Shown: positions 25,275 through 34,110 of the stretch, one piece after another
Numbering within the stretch: position 1 is the first letter of the stretch
Layout of the letters: each line of letters begins with the position of its first letter
DNA from: Chryseolinea soli
Lineage (GTDB): Bacteria > Bacteroidota > Bacteroidia > Cytophagales > Cyclobacteriaceae
Length of the DNA stretch: 64,000 bases
Assembly: GCF_003589925.1 (NCBI RefSeq)
Contig: NZ_CP032382.1
Span: 6,820,001 to 6,884,000, forward strand
Direction of reading: 5' to 3'
Notes under the pieces: model-generated
Told to the model about the DNA's origin: nothing
What the model saw: the letters and a program-made list of their open reading frames with translations, nothing else
Database searches by the model: none
Position numbers and translations under genes: made by a program

Positions 25275-27143
25275 TTATGATGAACGATAGCCCATCTCGT
25301 AAACTGATTTTACGTGAGGACCAAGGAACACCCGCGCATAGATCCGGATAATCGAAAGGCCGTCGATGATAAAGCTCAACGACACAAAAAACGCCAGCAG
25401 GAATTGCTCTTCGTGAATATGGGTAAAGATCAAGTCCTCTCCCACAAACGTGGGGGTGATGGGAAATCCTGAAACACCCAGACACGACAGCAGGAAGATG
25501 AACGCCAGCTTGGGGTGTCTGTAGGAATGGCCATGGAACTGGTCCAGGTCAATGTTTTGTTCCAGCGATTTCAACCACCGCAAGCAAAAGTATCCCAGTA
25601 ATCCGGAAACGAGGATACCACTCAAGTACAGGAACGTCTGGTCGTACTTGAAATGTTCGTTAAAGGAAATGGCCAGGGCGATCCAAAAGTGATTCATGAT
25701 CACCAGGATCCAGCTCATTTCCACATTCTTTCTTTCGGTAAAGGATTTCAACACCGCGATCAGCGCCAGCAAGGAGAAAAAGATGGGCAACGCCTGGTGG
25801 ATCGCGGGCGGTATCACCTCTTCGCCATATAAACTGGCCACGCCGATGAGATAGGCCGGCACAAAGAATAACATCACGCGGCTCACGGTGAGGAAGTTCA
25901 ACCCGCGACCAGCCCACTTCAACGGGTTCCAGAGATAGCGGTACATGAAGGAGTCGAGGTTCCATTCTTTCAGACACAGCATGTACAGCGTGTACTGCAT
26001 TTTCTTGGGGAATGAGTCTTCGATGGAGCGGGCACGGGGCGTGAAATTGTAGAACTGCTCGCGGATGAGATAGCTCACCACCGAAGGCGACACCAGCAAT
26101 TGATACGTTCTCAGGAAAGCATTGCCGGCAAAGTGGAACAACGCCAGCCCGCTGAATCCGGCGGCGATCTCGATAAAGATCAACCCGATCTGCGCAATGG
26201 ACGCGTAGGCGATCTGGCTCTTCACCGACGACTGCACGCGGGCGATGCCGGTCGTGATCACGCTGGTGACAAAGCCCAGCAAGCCGATGAGGATGCGCAC
26301 CGAAAGCTGGTGCTCCCAGAAGGGAAAGGTCCTCAGCAAAAGGAACACGCCCAAATGCACGGCAAGCGATCCATAGAAGATGGCGCTCGAAGGCGTGGGC
26401 CCTTCCATGGCGCGCGGCAACCAGGAGGAGAACGGCAGCTGTGCCGACTTGGCGGCGGCCGAGATGAGGATCAACAGCGAAATGAGCACCCCTACCCAAC
26501 TGTGGCGTTGCAAATGTTCGTGCACCAACTCGAAGTTGCTCAACTTCGCAAAGGTGACGTTCTCGTGCCACAAGTGGTGCATGAGCCACATGGCCAGGAT
26601 CAATCCCACGTCGCCGATGCGATAGATGGAAAACACCTTCACGGCATTTTTCACGGGCAGGTAGCGATCGCGATAGAAAGCGATGAGCAGGAACGAAGAA
26701 ATACCCAGGATCTCCCACCCTACAAACAGCGTCTCCAGGTTGCCGGAGAAGATGGTGAGGTTGTAGCCGAAGTAGAAGAACAGGATCGTGTTAAAGAACC
26801 GCTTGTAGCCCACTTCGCGGTGCAAATAGTAGCGGCTATAGATCGTTACCAGGAACGTGAGGAACGCCCCCACAAACAAGTAGGTGGCCGTGACCCGGTC
26901 GAAATAAAAGTCGATGAAGAATTCATAGCCCGTGGTTTTGAAGAGCACGATGTCTTTCAGATCATACGGGGGCAGGCCGTCGATAAACCAGTATACGGCA
27001 AACACAAGGAAGCTCAACAAATGAAGCCCCACCGTAGAGAAGGCCACGCGCGACATGAGGGTTTCCTGTTTGCCGGGGATGAGCAGGCTCAATAGGAATC
27101 CCGCCAGCGGGATCACGATGAAAAGTTGAAGAAGCGATGTCAT
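25275..27143 (-). CDS. dabB: DabB: NuoL-like membrane subunit of inorganic-carbon transporter
   Basis: 622 residues, very hydrophobic, with the proton-conducting membrane domain of NuoL/MrpA-type proteins (WEILGISSFLLIAFYRDR, KSAQLPFSSWLPRAMEGPTPSSAIFYGSLAVHLGVF, GFPITPTF). It lies 12 bp downstream of dabA. Free-standing NuoL-like proteins beside a DUF2309 protein are DabB, which lets protons (or Na+) drive CO2 hydration by DabA. No other Nuo subunits are nearby, arguing against complex I. Family membership is clear; the pair's activity in this organism is inference. Confidence 0.9.
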   Translation of the reverse strand: MTSLLQLFIVIPLAGFLLSLLIPGKQETLMSRVAFSTVGLHLLSFLVFAVYWFIDGLPPYDLKDIVLFKTTGYEFFIDFYFDRVTATYLFVGAFLTFLVTIYSRYYLHREVGYKRFFNTILFFYFGYNLTIFSGNLETLFVGWEILGISSFLLIAFYRDRYLPVKNAVKVFSIYRIGDVGLILAMWLMHHLWHENVTFAKLSNFELVHEHLQRHSWVGVLISLLILISAAAKSAQLPFSSWLPRAMEGPTPSSAIFYGSLAVHLGVFLLLRTFPFWEHQLSVRILIGLLGFVTSVITTGIARVQSSVKSQIAYASIAQIGLIFIEIAAGFSGLALFHFAGNAFLRTYQLLVSPSVVSYLIREQFYNFTPRARSIEDSFPKKMQYTLYMLCLKEWNLDSFMYRYLWNPLKWAGRGLNFLTVSRVMLFFVPAYLIGVASLYGEEVIPPAIHQALPIFFSLLALIAVLKSFTERKNVEMSWILVIMNHFWIALAISFNEHFKYDQTFLYLSGILVSGLLGYFCLRWLKSLEQNIDLDQFHGHSYRHPKLAFIFLLSCLGVSGFPITPTFVGEDLIFTHIHEEQFLLAFFVSLSFIIDGLSIIRIYARVFLGPHVKSVYEMGYRSS

Positions 27144-27155
27144 GATGCGGCGGTC

Positions 27156-29657
27156 TTATGAAAGTGAGTAAACGGGAAGATTGTCGTGATGCGTCTCGAT
27201 GATGGCTGTCACGTCGGGAACAACGTCGACCTTGCTGAGCAACGGCTTGTATGCCGCGAACTTGCCTTCCTTGAACACGGAGGCCTGCCGCGTTTCGGGA
27301 TTGACGGCAGCCAGGTATACCCATTCGTTGATGAACCACTCGTATACTTCGGGGCTTCGCTGTATAACATCCAGCAACATCTCGGGAAATTGCTCCACGA
27401 TGACCATGAGCCGGATCGGATCGTGCACTTCGATCATTTGACTGGGCAGGCCGGGGCGAAGATCGCCGTCGATGCCGTTGGCCACACCAAAGAGTCCCAT
27501 CACGTTGTGGGGCAGCTTGGTGCCGGCGCCCATCTTTTGGTTGTCGGTGCGCGAGAAGAAATACTCCAGGTTGATGCCGCCGCACACCGGGCCCACGGGC
27601 TTCATCACGTTGTGGAGGATGTTGCCTTGCGGATCGATCCGGTAGTCGTAGGAGTTGAGGAACGAACGGCGGTCGAGGAAGACGTCCTTGGTCAGGCTTC
27701 TCCGGCCGATGATGCACAGCGCATTTGTCGCATGGTTCAATTCGGGACGCGGTTCGAAGAGCGACACAGATCGCGTTCTGACCTTTTCGTGAATTCTCAT
27801 AGGACTCAACGTGGTCGGGATGGATTCGAATCTCCGCGAGCGTTCTTTGGAATTATAGTCGAGCGCGTTAGCAAACACCACTTCATGCTTGCTATGGTTT
27901 TCGGCGTTCATTCTGGACAGCGACGCTTCATCGAAGAACATGATCTCGTCGCGTGTGGTGTCGTGGATGCCCCCCACGAATTGGGTGGTCTCGGGGATGG
28001 TGATGCCGCGTTCGGCGAGCATCTTTCTCACCTCGGGTTTATTGGCCATGGCACAGATGACGCGGGCATTCACCGAGCCGGCTCTACCCGAGCACGCGCC
28101 GCAGTCGTAGGCGGCATAGTGTGGGTTGTTGATGCTGCTGGAGCCGTGGCCGATCACATACACTACCGGCGCAAAGTCTTTCACCAACCCAATACTTTTC
28201 AACATACCCTCCAGGCGGTTGGTCATTTCTTCGATGGTGAAACCGATTTGCAGGTCGTTCTCGCGGTGATCCAGTCCTTTATTCTCGATGGTCAGCCTCG
28301 ACATCTTGTCCATGTGTCTGAACGACGAGGCCGTTGCCGGGCTCATTGACGGGCGGAAGATGTTCACAAACAGTTTGAAGGCCGACCAGAATCCCAACGT
28401 CTGGGATATGAGCCAACCGCTGTAGAAGTTATGCGAATGCTTCGAGAAGTGTGCATCTTTCTGGCGCTTGCTTTTCGAACCCACCTCCTTGATGAGGTAC
28501 TTGGGGGTTACCGGCGCGGGACACAGCTTGGTGTAGAACTTGCCGTCTTCGGGCTGATAGTAGAACTCCACGCTAAAGAAGCCGGGGGTTCCAAAGGTCT
28601 CACACGCCGGGTCGAGTTTTTCCAGGTAGCGACGGAGCGAACATTCGCGATCGTCGATACAGAACATGGCCTGGAAGCTTTTGTGGTCCGGCGCCGGTTT
28701 AGGATGTTTGGGAAACTGTATGCCTTCCAGCACTTCGTCGTAGTAGGACCATTCGTAGGCTTCCTGCAGGATGTTGAGCACTTCGTTGTACTCCGTGTCG
28801 GGCACGGGCACAAACAACCCGAGCGGAAGGCTCTTTATTTTGGTGGCCAGCGGTGACCAGTTGGCTACGCCAAAATGTGTGTCCAGGGCGTCGATCTCCA
28901 TCAGTAGTTCGAGCACGATAAGGTCGTGGAGCGAGATCTGCCGGTGGTCGAGCAGGGTCTGTGGCTGGTCTTCGATCTGCGACACCATGCCCGACCATCC
29001 CTGGTGTGCAAATTGTTGGTCGTATAAATATTGTGCGTAGAGCGACTCGTCCCCTACCAGAACCTTCAGCAGGTCGGCGATCTCGCAGGATGTTCTCAGG
29101 AATACTTCTTTTGCCCGGTTCTTATGGAAAAAGCTGGCCAGGCTGTTGCGCTCCATTTCACGCAATGCCGAAAGAAAACTTTTATTGCTGACGGGGAAAT
29201 CCCAGATGGAAATGCCCTGGTCAAGGTAGCTGCACAACGTGCGGAAGAGAACCGGCTGCACCAATGAATCGAGGTCCATGCGGTATTCTCTTTTCCAGTT
29301 GGCGCGCAACTGGCCGATGCGGGGCGAGGTGTTGTTCTCGTATACTTTGATGAGCGCTTTCTCTTTCCATTCCGGGATGGAGGAAGCGCCGTGCCGTTGG
29401 GTGATGATCATCTCCAGGATATCTCCCCGGATCCTGTTTGTGGTATAGGCCGACCGGTATTCGTCCAACGTGAGGCCCACTTTGTAGCCAAAAATCTCGG
29501 TGGCGCTGCGGATCGCTTTTTCAAACTTCAGCTTCTGGAAAGCATGAAGCGTGTTGTGGTGGATAAAATCCTTGAGGGGGGCCTGAGCCGGCAGGTAGTG
29601 CTTCAGGTCGTGAAGTACGGCATGCTCATCGAAGGAAATATTTTGATGTGTTTTCAT
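27156..29657 (-). CDS. dabA: DabA: DUF2309/UPF0753 carbonic-anhydrase-like subunit
   Basis: 833 residues, close to the DabA family length. The beta-carbonic-anhydrase-like zinc site is visible: C333 and D335 in FCIDDRECS, H504 in VIGHGSSS and C519 in AAYDCGACSG. The 15-residue His-Cys spacing equals that of the characterised Halothiobacillus DabA as I recall it. With DabB it takes up CO2 vectorially and releases bicarbonate in the cytoplasm, driven by the cation gradient. It is first in a two-gene operon. In a heterotroph the likely use is bicarbonate supply for carboxylases in low CO2. Confidence 0.93.
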   Translation of the reverse strand: MKTHQNISFDEHAVLHDLKHYLPAQAPLKDFIHHNTLHAFQKLKFEKAIRSATEIFGYKVGLTLDEYRSAYTTNRIRGDILEMIITQRHGASSIPEWKEKALIKVYENNTSPRIGQLRANWKREYRMDLDSLVQPVLFRTLCSYLDQGISIWDFPVSNKSFLSALREMERNSLASFFHKNRAKEVFLRTSCEIADLLKVLVGDESLYAQYLYDQQFAHQGWSGMVSQIEDQPQTLLDHRQISLHDLIVLELLMEIDALDTHFGVANWSPLATKIKSLPLGLFVPVPDTEYNEVLNILQEAYEWSYYDEVLEGIQFPKHPKPAPDHKSFQAMFCIDDRECSLRRYLEKLDPACETFGTPGFFSVEFYYQPEDGKFYTKLCPAPVTPKYLIKEVGSKSKRQKDAHFSKHSHNFYSGWLISQTLGFWSAFKLFVNIFRPSMSPATASSFRHMDKMSRLTIENKGLDHRENDLQIGFTIEEMTNRLEGMLKSIGLVKDFAPVVYVIGHGSSSINNPHYAAYDCGACSGRAGSVNARVICAMANKPEVRKMLAERGITIPETTQFVGGIHDTTRDEIMFFDEASLSRMNAENHSKHEVVFANALDYNSKERSRRFESIPTTLSPMRIHEKVRTRSVSLFEPRPELNHATNALCIIGRRSLTKDVFLDRRSFLNSYDYRIDPQGNILHNVMKPVGPVCGGINLEYFFSRTDNQKMGAGTKLPHNVMGLFGVANGIDGDLRPGLPSQMIEVHDPIRLMVIVEQFPEMLLDVIQRSPEVYEWFINEWVYLAAVNPETRQASVFKEGKFAAYKPLLSKVDVVPDVTAIIETHHDNLPVYSLS

Positions 29658-29749
29658 CTCAATGTCGTGTGAAACAAAGTGACGGACAGCCTGGGGGCCA
29701 CGGGCGAAGTAAAAAGAGTAGCCTTCCGTGGAGGCATCAACAAAATATG

Positions 29750-30118
29750 CTAGATCAAAAGGGACCTCGCGGAGAGGTACAAGGGCATATGGGCTGTATT
29801 GTCATAAACGCGGTGCGCGTCGGAGATGCTGTTGGATGAAGATCCGGCGATGGTAAACAACACGGACTCGCCGGTAAAGCCAATGAAAACGATATGGTTC
29901 TGAACTACGGGGACGAAACCTTTCTCTTCTTCGGTTTCTTTTTCTTCGAAGGTGAGGTCAGCCCACTGGCAGGCCGGACTTAATTTTTCTGTCAGCGCCA
30001 GGCCTTCAAACTCGTAGAGGCTGCGAAAGGCAGCCAGGCTATCGGAAACGATTGAGGATGCTAAAAAGAATCCAACCAAGATGCTAGCTAAAAGTCTGAT
30101 GTGATTCGATTTCTTCAT
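29750..30118 (-). CDS. Small exported hypothetical protein
   Basis: About 122 residues from the ATG at 30118 (an upstream TTG would add four). The N-terminus MKKSNHIRLLASILVGFFLASSIVSDSLA is a signal peptide or anchor. The mature part has an acidic run (FEEKETEEEKG) and a beta-like stretch (VVQNHIVFIGFTGESVLFTI). I do not recognise the family. It lies 92 bp upstream of dabA on the same strand and could be expressed with it, but no functional link is evident. Confidence 0.6.
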   Translation of the reverse strand: MKKSNHIRLLASILVGFFLASSIVSDSLAAFRSLYEFEGLALTEKLSPACQWADLTFEEKETEEEKGFVPVVQNHIVFIGFTGESVLFTIAGSSSNSISDAHRVYDNTAHMPLYLSARSLLI

Positions 30119-30322
30119 AGAACCTAACAAATGTAAAAAAATTTACCACTTGTCAAATACCTATTCCAGACTGTCAGGGGATTCGATCCTTGTAAATGAT
30201 ACTACTATCCTCTTTCCCGGTTGGAAGGACGCCATTCAATCCTTCTCACTCTAATATACTCACGGCGGGCCTTCCCTCCGGGAAATCAGATAGAGAGCGG
30301 CTTTGAAAGGCCCCCACCTTTC

Positions 30323-30355
30323 GCGGCCGCTTCGGGTTTTAGATGAAGCGGCCGC
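30323..30355. repeat. Perfect 11-bp inverted repeat, GC-rich hairpin
   Basis: GCGGCCGCTTC (30323-30333) and GAAGCGGCCGC (30345-30355) around an 11-nt loop, inside the 278-bp gap between two minus-strand genes. There is no T-run, so it is either a Rho-independent-like barrier without a tail or a structural repeat. It lies ~40 bp past the DUF3347 gene stop. Confidence 0.6.
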
Positions 30356-30396
30356 AGGAAAGTCACAGGGAGATCTGAAAAATATTTTGGCCCGCG

Positions 30397-30864
30397 TTAT
30401 TGCAGGGTTTCCTTCACCATGCCGCAAGTCAGCATTTTATCGCCGAAATAGGGGTTTTTAATGGCCTTGTCGTTGGAAAGCCAGAAAGCGCCCGCATTGT
30501 TGTTGGCCATGGGACAAAAATCTACATACAGGGTTCCCGACGACAGTTTGGCGCTTTTCACCAGCTTGGCCATTTCATTGCTCAGCGAGGAGAAAGCCAG
30601 GCGTTGGGCATCCAGGGTGGCCGCCGTGCTCACTTTCGAGGCTTCGGCAGCGGCTCCTTTTGCGGAGGCTACGCCGGCCAGTTTCTTTTGAAGACTCGTA
30701 GCGGCTGTTTTGGCATCGGCGCTTTTGGAGGCGATGAGGGCATCTTTTACTTTTACATATTCCTGGTACGCATCTCCAATGTTCTTATCGACAAAGGAAG
30801 GGGCTTGGGCAAAGGCCGTGGCACTCAACACCAGGGCTACGAAAAGGAGCAGGGATGTTTTCAT
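30397..30864 (-). CDS. DUF3347-domain periplasmic protein, likely copper-related
   Basis: 155 residues; signal peptide 1-19 (SATAFA). The mature part is the helical DUF3347 domain ending in the family signature YVDFCPMANNNAGAFWLSN ... NPYFGDKMLTCG, with Cys and Met residues suited to binding copper. DUF3347 occurs alone or at the C-terminus of CusB-like adaptors in Bacteroidota. Here it stands downstream of the metal-efflux cluster, separated from it by a GH123-like gene. A periplasmic copper chaperone or sink role is inference. Confidence 0.85.
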   Translation of the reverse strand: MKTSLLLFVALVLSATAFAQAPSFVDKNIGDAYQEYVKVKDALIASKSADAKTAATSLQKKLAGVASAKGAAAEASKVSTAATLDAQRLAFSSLSNEMAKLVKSAKLSSGTLYVDFCPMANNNAGAFWLSNDKAIKNPYFGDKMLTCGMVKETLQ

Positions 30865-30917
30865 ATTTATTACATTTTAGGGGTTATACATTGTTTATTA
30901 AGATCTGCAATTCACAA

Positions 30918-32732
30918 CTACTTCAGCGTCTCACTCAACTGGTCGAGCAGCTTCTCTCCGGTCTGTACGGCATCGGTGATCTTTTGTTCATTAAAATCGC
31001 GTTCCGTTGTAAACGACTTGAGGTGTTGGTCGAATTCCAGCATGAGTTTTTTGACATTCTTATCGGTTGATTTCGCCGCCTTTTCCCGCAGCACTCTTAT
31101 TTTCTCTGCGTCGGAAATACCTTCCCGTAATTTCTCAAAACGAATGCCACTGTTTGCGCCAGGGTACACCAGGAAGCAATCTCCCGCGGCCCACGATCCG
31201 TGACGCGCATCCCGGGTGGGATCTTCGGGCCATGCATCATAGGCCCATCGCAGAAATCCATCGTAGCCATACGCGACGGCATACCAACTGATCCACCGGC
31301 CTTCAATGGGCGGTGAGAAAACAAAATTATTCGGCTTGGCCGGATTGCAACAGACATAGTAGGTAGACGAGGCTCCTCTCGCCGAACGTTCGGCGGCTTC
31401 CTTCATGCTGGGTTCCTTTCCATAGAGAAAAGAATAGTCACTCAACAAGAGATCGAGTTCTTTGTGCCAATCACCGGCATAGGTGATCCTCCAATCTTTC
31501 GAATGATCTTTGACGACTTGTATCGCCGCCAACGTCTGCTTCATTTCACTTTCGTTTATACCAATATACGTTTTCTCAAACCATCCCTTGCGCTGCAAGT
31601 GGGCCTTCAGATCGGTCAGGAAAATATTCCAGAATGCCTTGTATTCTTTTGAATCGGGCGCCATGATCTCGTAGGCATAGTTTCCTGTTTTCCCATCGCG
31701 ATAGCGAAAGCGATTTCCCCAGGGCACCGGCGAATAGATCGTAATAGCTTCGTCCACGCCGGCTTCCATGGCAAGCGTTACGTATTGATCAAAAATATCG
31801 TAGTCAAATTTCCAGCTACCATCTGCTTGTTTGGTCCAGTCGATCATCGTGCCTTCGATCCGAAATGAATTGTCGGCCCAGGGTGAGTGCACAGCATAGG
31901 TGGTGATGTATTTTCCACCGGCGTCGGCATAGAGCTTCATGTGTTTTTTCAACAACAGTTTGTGTTCCTCCGACCAGGGCTCCACGTGATTGTACCAGGC
32001 CAGCACCCACGGATTCTGCCAAAGATCCAGTCTGAATTTCCATTCGGAAGGCGGAGGCAACGTAGGTTGCTGCACTTTTATCTTCAGCGTTAGGGTAGCG
32101 CTATAGTGATCTGTTTTTACATCGATCGTTCCCTGGTACTGACCCGGTTCGGTGCCCGCGGGTACTTCCAAGGAAAGCCATACCGGGCGGGACGTACGTC
32201 CGGGCAGTTGAAATCTTTCAAACGGCTCGAATCGATCGGGCATCAGGAACACATCCTTGTAGGGCGAGGGACCGCAGTCGAGATTGCTGGCGCCATAAGG
32301 ATAGTTCGACAGCACGTAGCGCACGAGATTGAGTTTGATATTCTCCTTCTTCAACACAGCGCCCTTTGAGCCCACCAGATCATGTAAGACAAACCTCACT
32401 TGGTCGAGGGTGTCGGGCGACCAGACAACCAATGTAGTATTGAGACGCTCGCCCCTCCATCCTGCTTGCTCCCACACCAGGGACTCGGGTTGCAGGTCGG
32501 GCACTTCACTTCTGAAATATAATTTATCGGTCGAGGCAAAGGAGATGTGCAACCCGGGCTTCTCTTTTGTCCAGCGTTGCGGATCAACGGAGGCATCAAA
32601 GGTATATTCATCCTGGTAGTGGCCGTCCGGTGTGACCACCTTCGAGGCCTCAATCAAGCCTTTATATGCCTGGCCAAAACCAATCGTCAGGGAAAAAAGA
32701 AGAAGAAAAATGAGCGCTGAGATTTTTTGCAT
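30918..32732 (-). CDS. GH123-like / DUF4091-domain glycoside hydrolase-like protein
   Basis: 604 residues with signal peptide (SLTIGFGQ). The N-terminal ~220 residues are beta-sandwich-like (VWLSLEVPAGTEPGQYQGTIDVKTDHYSATLTLKI). A (beta/alpha)8-type catalytic region follows (KFRLDLWQNPWVLAWYNHVEPWSEEH, IGINESEMKQTLAAIQVVKDH). The C-terminal DUF4091-type signature is WAAGDCFLVYPGANSGIRFEKLREGISDAEKIRVL. GH123 enzymes cleave beta-N-acetylgalactosaminides. An acidic pair that may be catalytic lies in INESE, but activity is not proven. Its place among metal-resistance genes is unexplained. Confidence 0.8.
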   Translation of the reverse strand: MQKISALIFLLLFSLTIGFGQAYKGLIEASKVVTPDGHYQDEYTFDASVDPQRWTKEKPGLHISFASTDKLYFRSEVPDLQPESLVWEQAGWRGERLNTTLVVWSPDTLDQVRFVLHDLVGSKGAVLKKENIKLNLVRYVLSNYPYGASNLDCGPSPYKDVFLMPDRFEPFERFQLPGRTSRPVWLSLEVPAGTEPGQYQGTIDVKTDHYSATLTLKIKVQQPTLPPPSEWKFRLDLWQNPWVLAWYNHVEPWSEEHKLLLKKHMKLYADAGGKYITTYAVHSPWADNSFRIEGTMIDWTKQADGSWKFDYDIFDQYVTLAMEAGVDEAITIYSPVPWGNRFRYRDGKTGNYAYEIMAPDSKEYKAFWNIFLTDLKAHLQRKGWFEKTYIGINESEMKQTLAAIQVVKDHSKDWRITYAGDWHKELDLLLSDYSFLYGKEPSMKEAAERSARGASSTYYVCCNPAKPNNFVFSPPIEGRWISWYAVAYGYDGFLRWAYDAWPEDPTRDARHGSWAAGDCFLVYPGANSGIRFEKLREGISDAEKIRVLREKAAKSTDKNVKKLMLEFDQHLKSFTTERDFNEQKITDAVQTGEKLLDQLSETLK

Positions 32733-32897
32733 GATGCATTAAAGTTAAATGAAGGAGGCCTTTCTTTTTTTATGACTTCTCGCAAATTTACATTATTCGA
32801 AGGGGCCGTCTCTCATCAAAATTGTCCGGATCCAGCCGGTTTTTATTCCAGGCGTTTATTTTCATTTTCAATGGATTAGGATTTCCTTCCCTGGCGA

Positions 32898-34109
32898 CTA
32901 TTCGTGTTGATGAACGGCCATCGGATCGCCGCCCTTCTTGAGCACGATCTCGCTGTAGAGCAAATAGGCCCCGGTGACCGCCACGGTGTCTCCTTCTGCC
33001 AATCCCCCGGTGATCTCGACTTTTCCAAAATCTTCCAGCCCCGTTTCCACCTCCCGGGGCTCGAAGGTGCCCGGCAGGGTTTGCACATATACGTGGGCTC
33101 CGTGGGCGTCGCGGATTACCGCGTCGGTAGGGAGTGCCAACGCCTGGCGCGACGAGTGGGTGAAGAGCACCTGCGCCTGCATGCCCGGTTTGAAAAGATC
33201 ATCGGGGTTTACCAGGGTGGCGCGCAGCACCGTCACCACCGTGTTGGCGCGATATTCCGGGCTGAGAAAGGTCACTTTCGCCTCCACAGGTGTGGCCTCG
33301 TATCCATTCACCCGCACGGTGATCATGTCGCCCACCTTCACCAGTGAAGTTTCCTGCGGATAGGTCTCCGCTTCCAGCCACAGGGTGCCGATATTTTCCA
33401 GTTGATACAGTGCCGCACCCTCTTCCACATATTGTCCTTCGGCTACTCGGATGGAAGTGATCAGCCCCGACGCCGGCGCCAGGAACGTGATCCGCTCTTT
33501 AAACACTTTGGACTTGCCGAGCTGGTCAACTTGCGTTGGGGTGAGGCCATAGCGCAGGAGCTTTTGTTCGGCGCTTTTCAAAAACGTTGCATAACGAGGG
33601 TTCTCTTTGCCCAACGCATCGAACTGCGCTTTGGCCAGCAGGTACTCGCGTTGCAGCGTCAGCAGGGTCTCGCTGTACAGTTCGTAGAGGGGCTCCCCTT
33701 TCTTCACGGAACGACCGGTCTCTTTCAGAAAAAGTTTTTCCACACGACCCGCAGCACGACTGCTGATCACGGAGGAACCTTCTTCATTCAGCGCCAGCTT
33801 TCCATTGATCACGATGGTCTGGCCCACCGGCTGGAGTGTTATGGGCGCCGTGGTGATGTTGGCCAGTCGCATTTGGTTTTCGCTCAGCATGAGTTCGATG
33901 CCCGCCTTTTTGGGAACCAGGTCCATGCCGCAGATCGGGCATTTCCCCGGTCCATCCTGAACCACCCCGGGGTGCATAGGGCACGTGTACTTTTGAGGTG
34001 CCGGCTGTTCTTCGGCATGCGCGTGATCGGCATGCCCGGCAGCAGGCCGCTTTTCGGTGCATGCGCCCAACACGGACAGCAAGGCGATCAATAGGAATAC
34101 GGTTCTCAT
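32898..34109 (-). CDS. CusB-type RND efflux adaptor with heavy-metal-binding domain (second copy)
   Basis: About 403 residues from ATG 34109, chosen over GTG 34139 because it starts a lipoprotein signal (LLSVLGAC). After a His-rich stretch (GHADHAHAEE) comes a heavy-metal-binding domain, YTCPMHPGV ... CPICGMDL, then membrane-fusion-protein barrel-sandwich, hairpin (TLQREYLLAKAQFDALG) and beta-barrel regions. It is a periplasmic adaptor linking CusA-like pump and TolC-like channel, probably for Cu(I)/Ag(I). It begins 1 bp after the stop of the paralogous adaptor gene; one operon. No DUF3347 is fused to it. Confidence 0.92.
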   Translation of the reverse strand: MRTVFLLIALLSVLGACTEKRPAAGHADHAHAEEQPAPQKYTCPMHPGVVQDGPGKCPICGMDLVPKKAGIELMLSENQMRLANITTAPITLQPVGQTIVINGKLALNEEGSSVISSRAAGRVEKLFLKETGRSVKKGEPLYELYSETLLTLQREYLLAKAQFDALGKENPRYATFLKSAEQKLLRYGLTPTQVDQLGKSKVFKERITFLAPASGLITSIRVAEGQYVEEGAALYQLENIGTLWLEAETYPQETSLVKVGDMITVRVNGYEATPVEAKVTFLSPEYRANTVVTVLRATLVNPDDLFKPGMQAQVLFTHSSRQALALPTDAVIRDAHGAHVYVQTLPGTFEPREVETGLEDFGKVEITGGLAEGDTVAVTGAYLLYSEIVLKKGGDPMAVHQHE

Positions 34110-34110
34110 C

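Noticed and set aside
25275..27143. Complex I subunit NuoL as the identity of the membrane protein
   Set aside because: No other nuo genes nearby and it is adjacent to a DUF2309 gene, the DabA partner; DabB is the better name.
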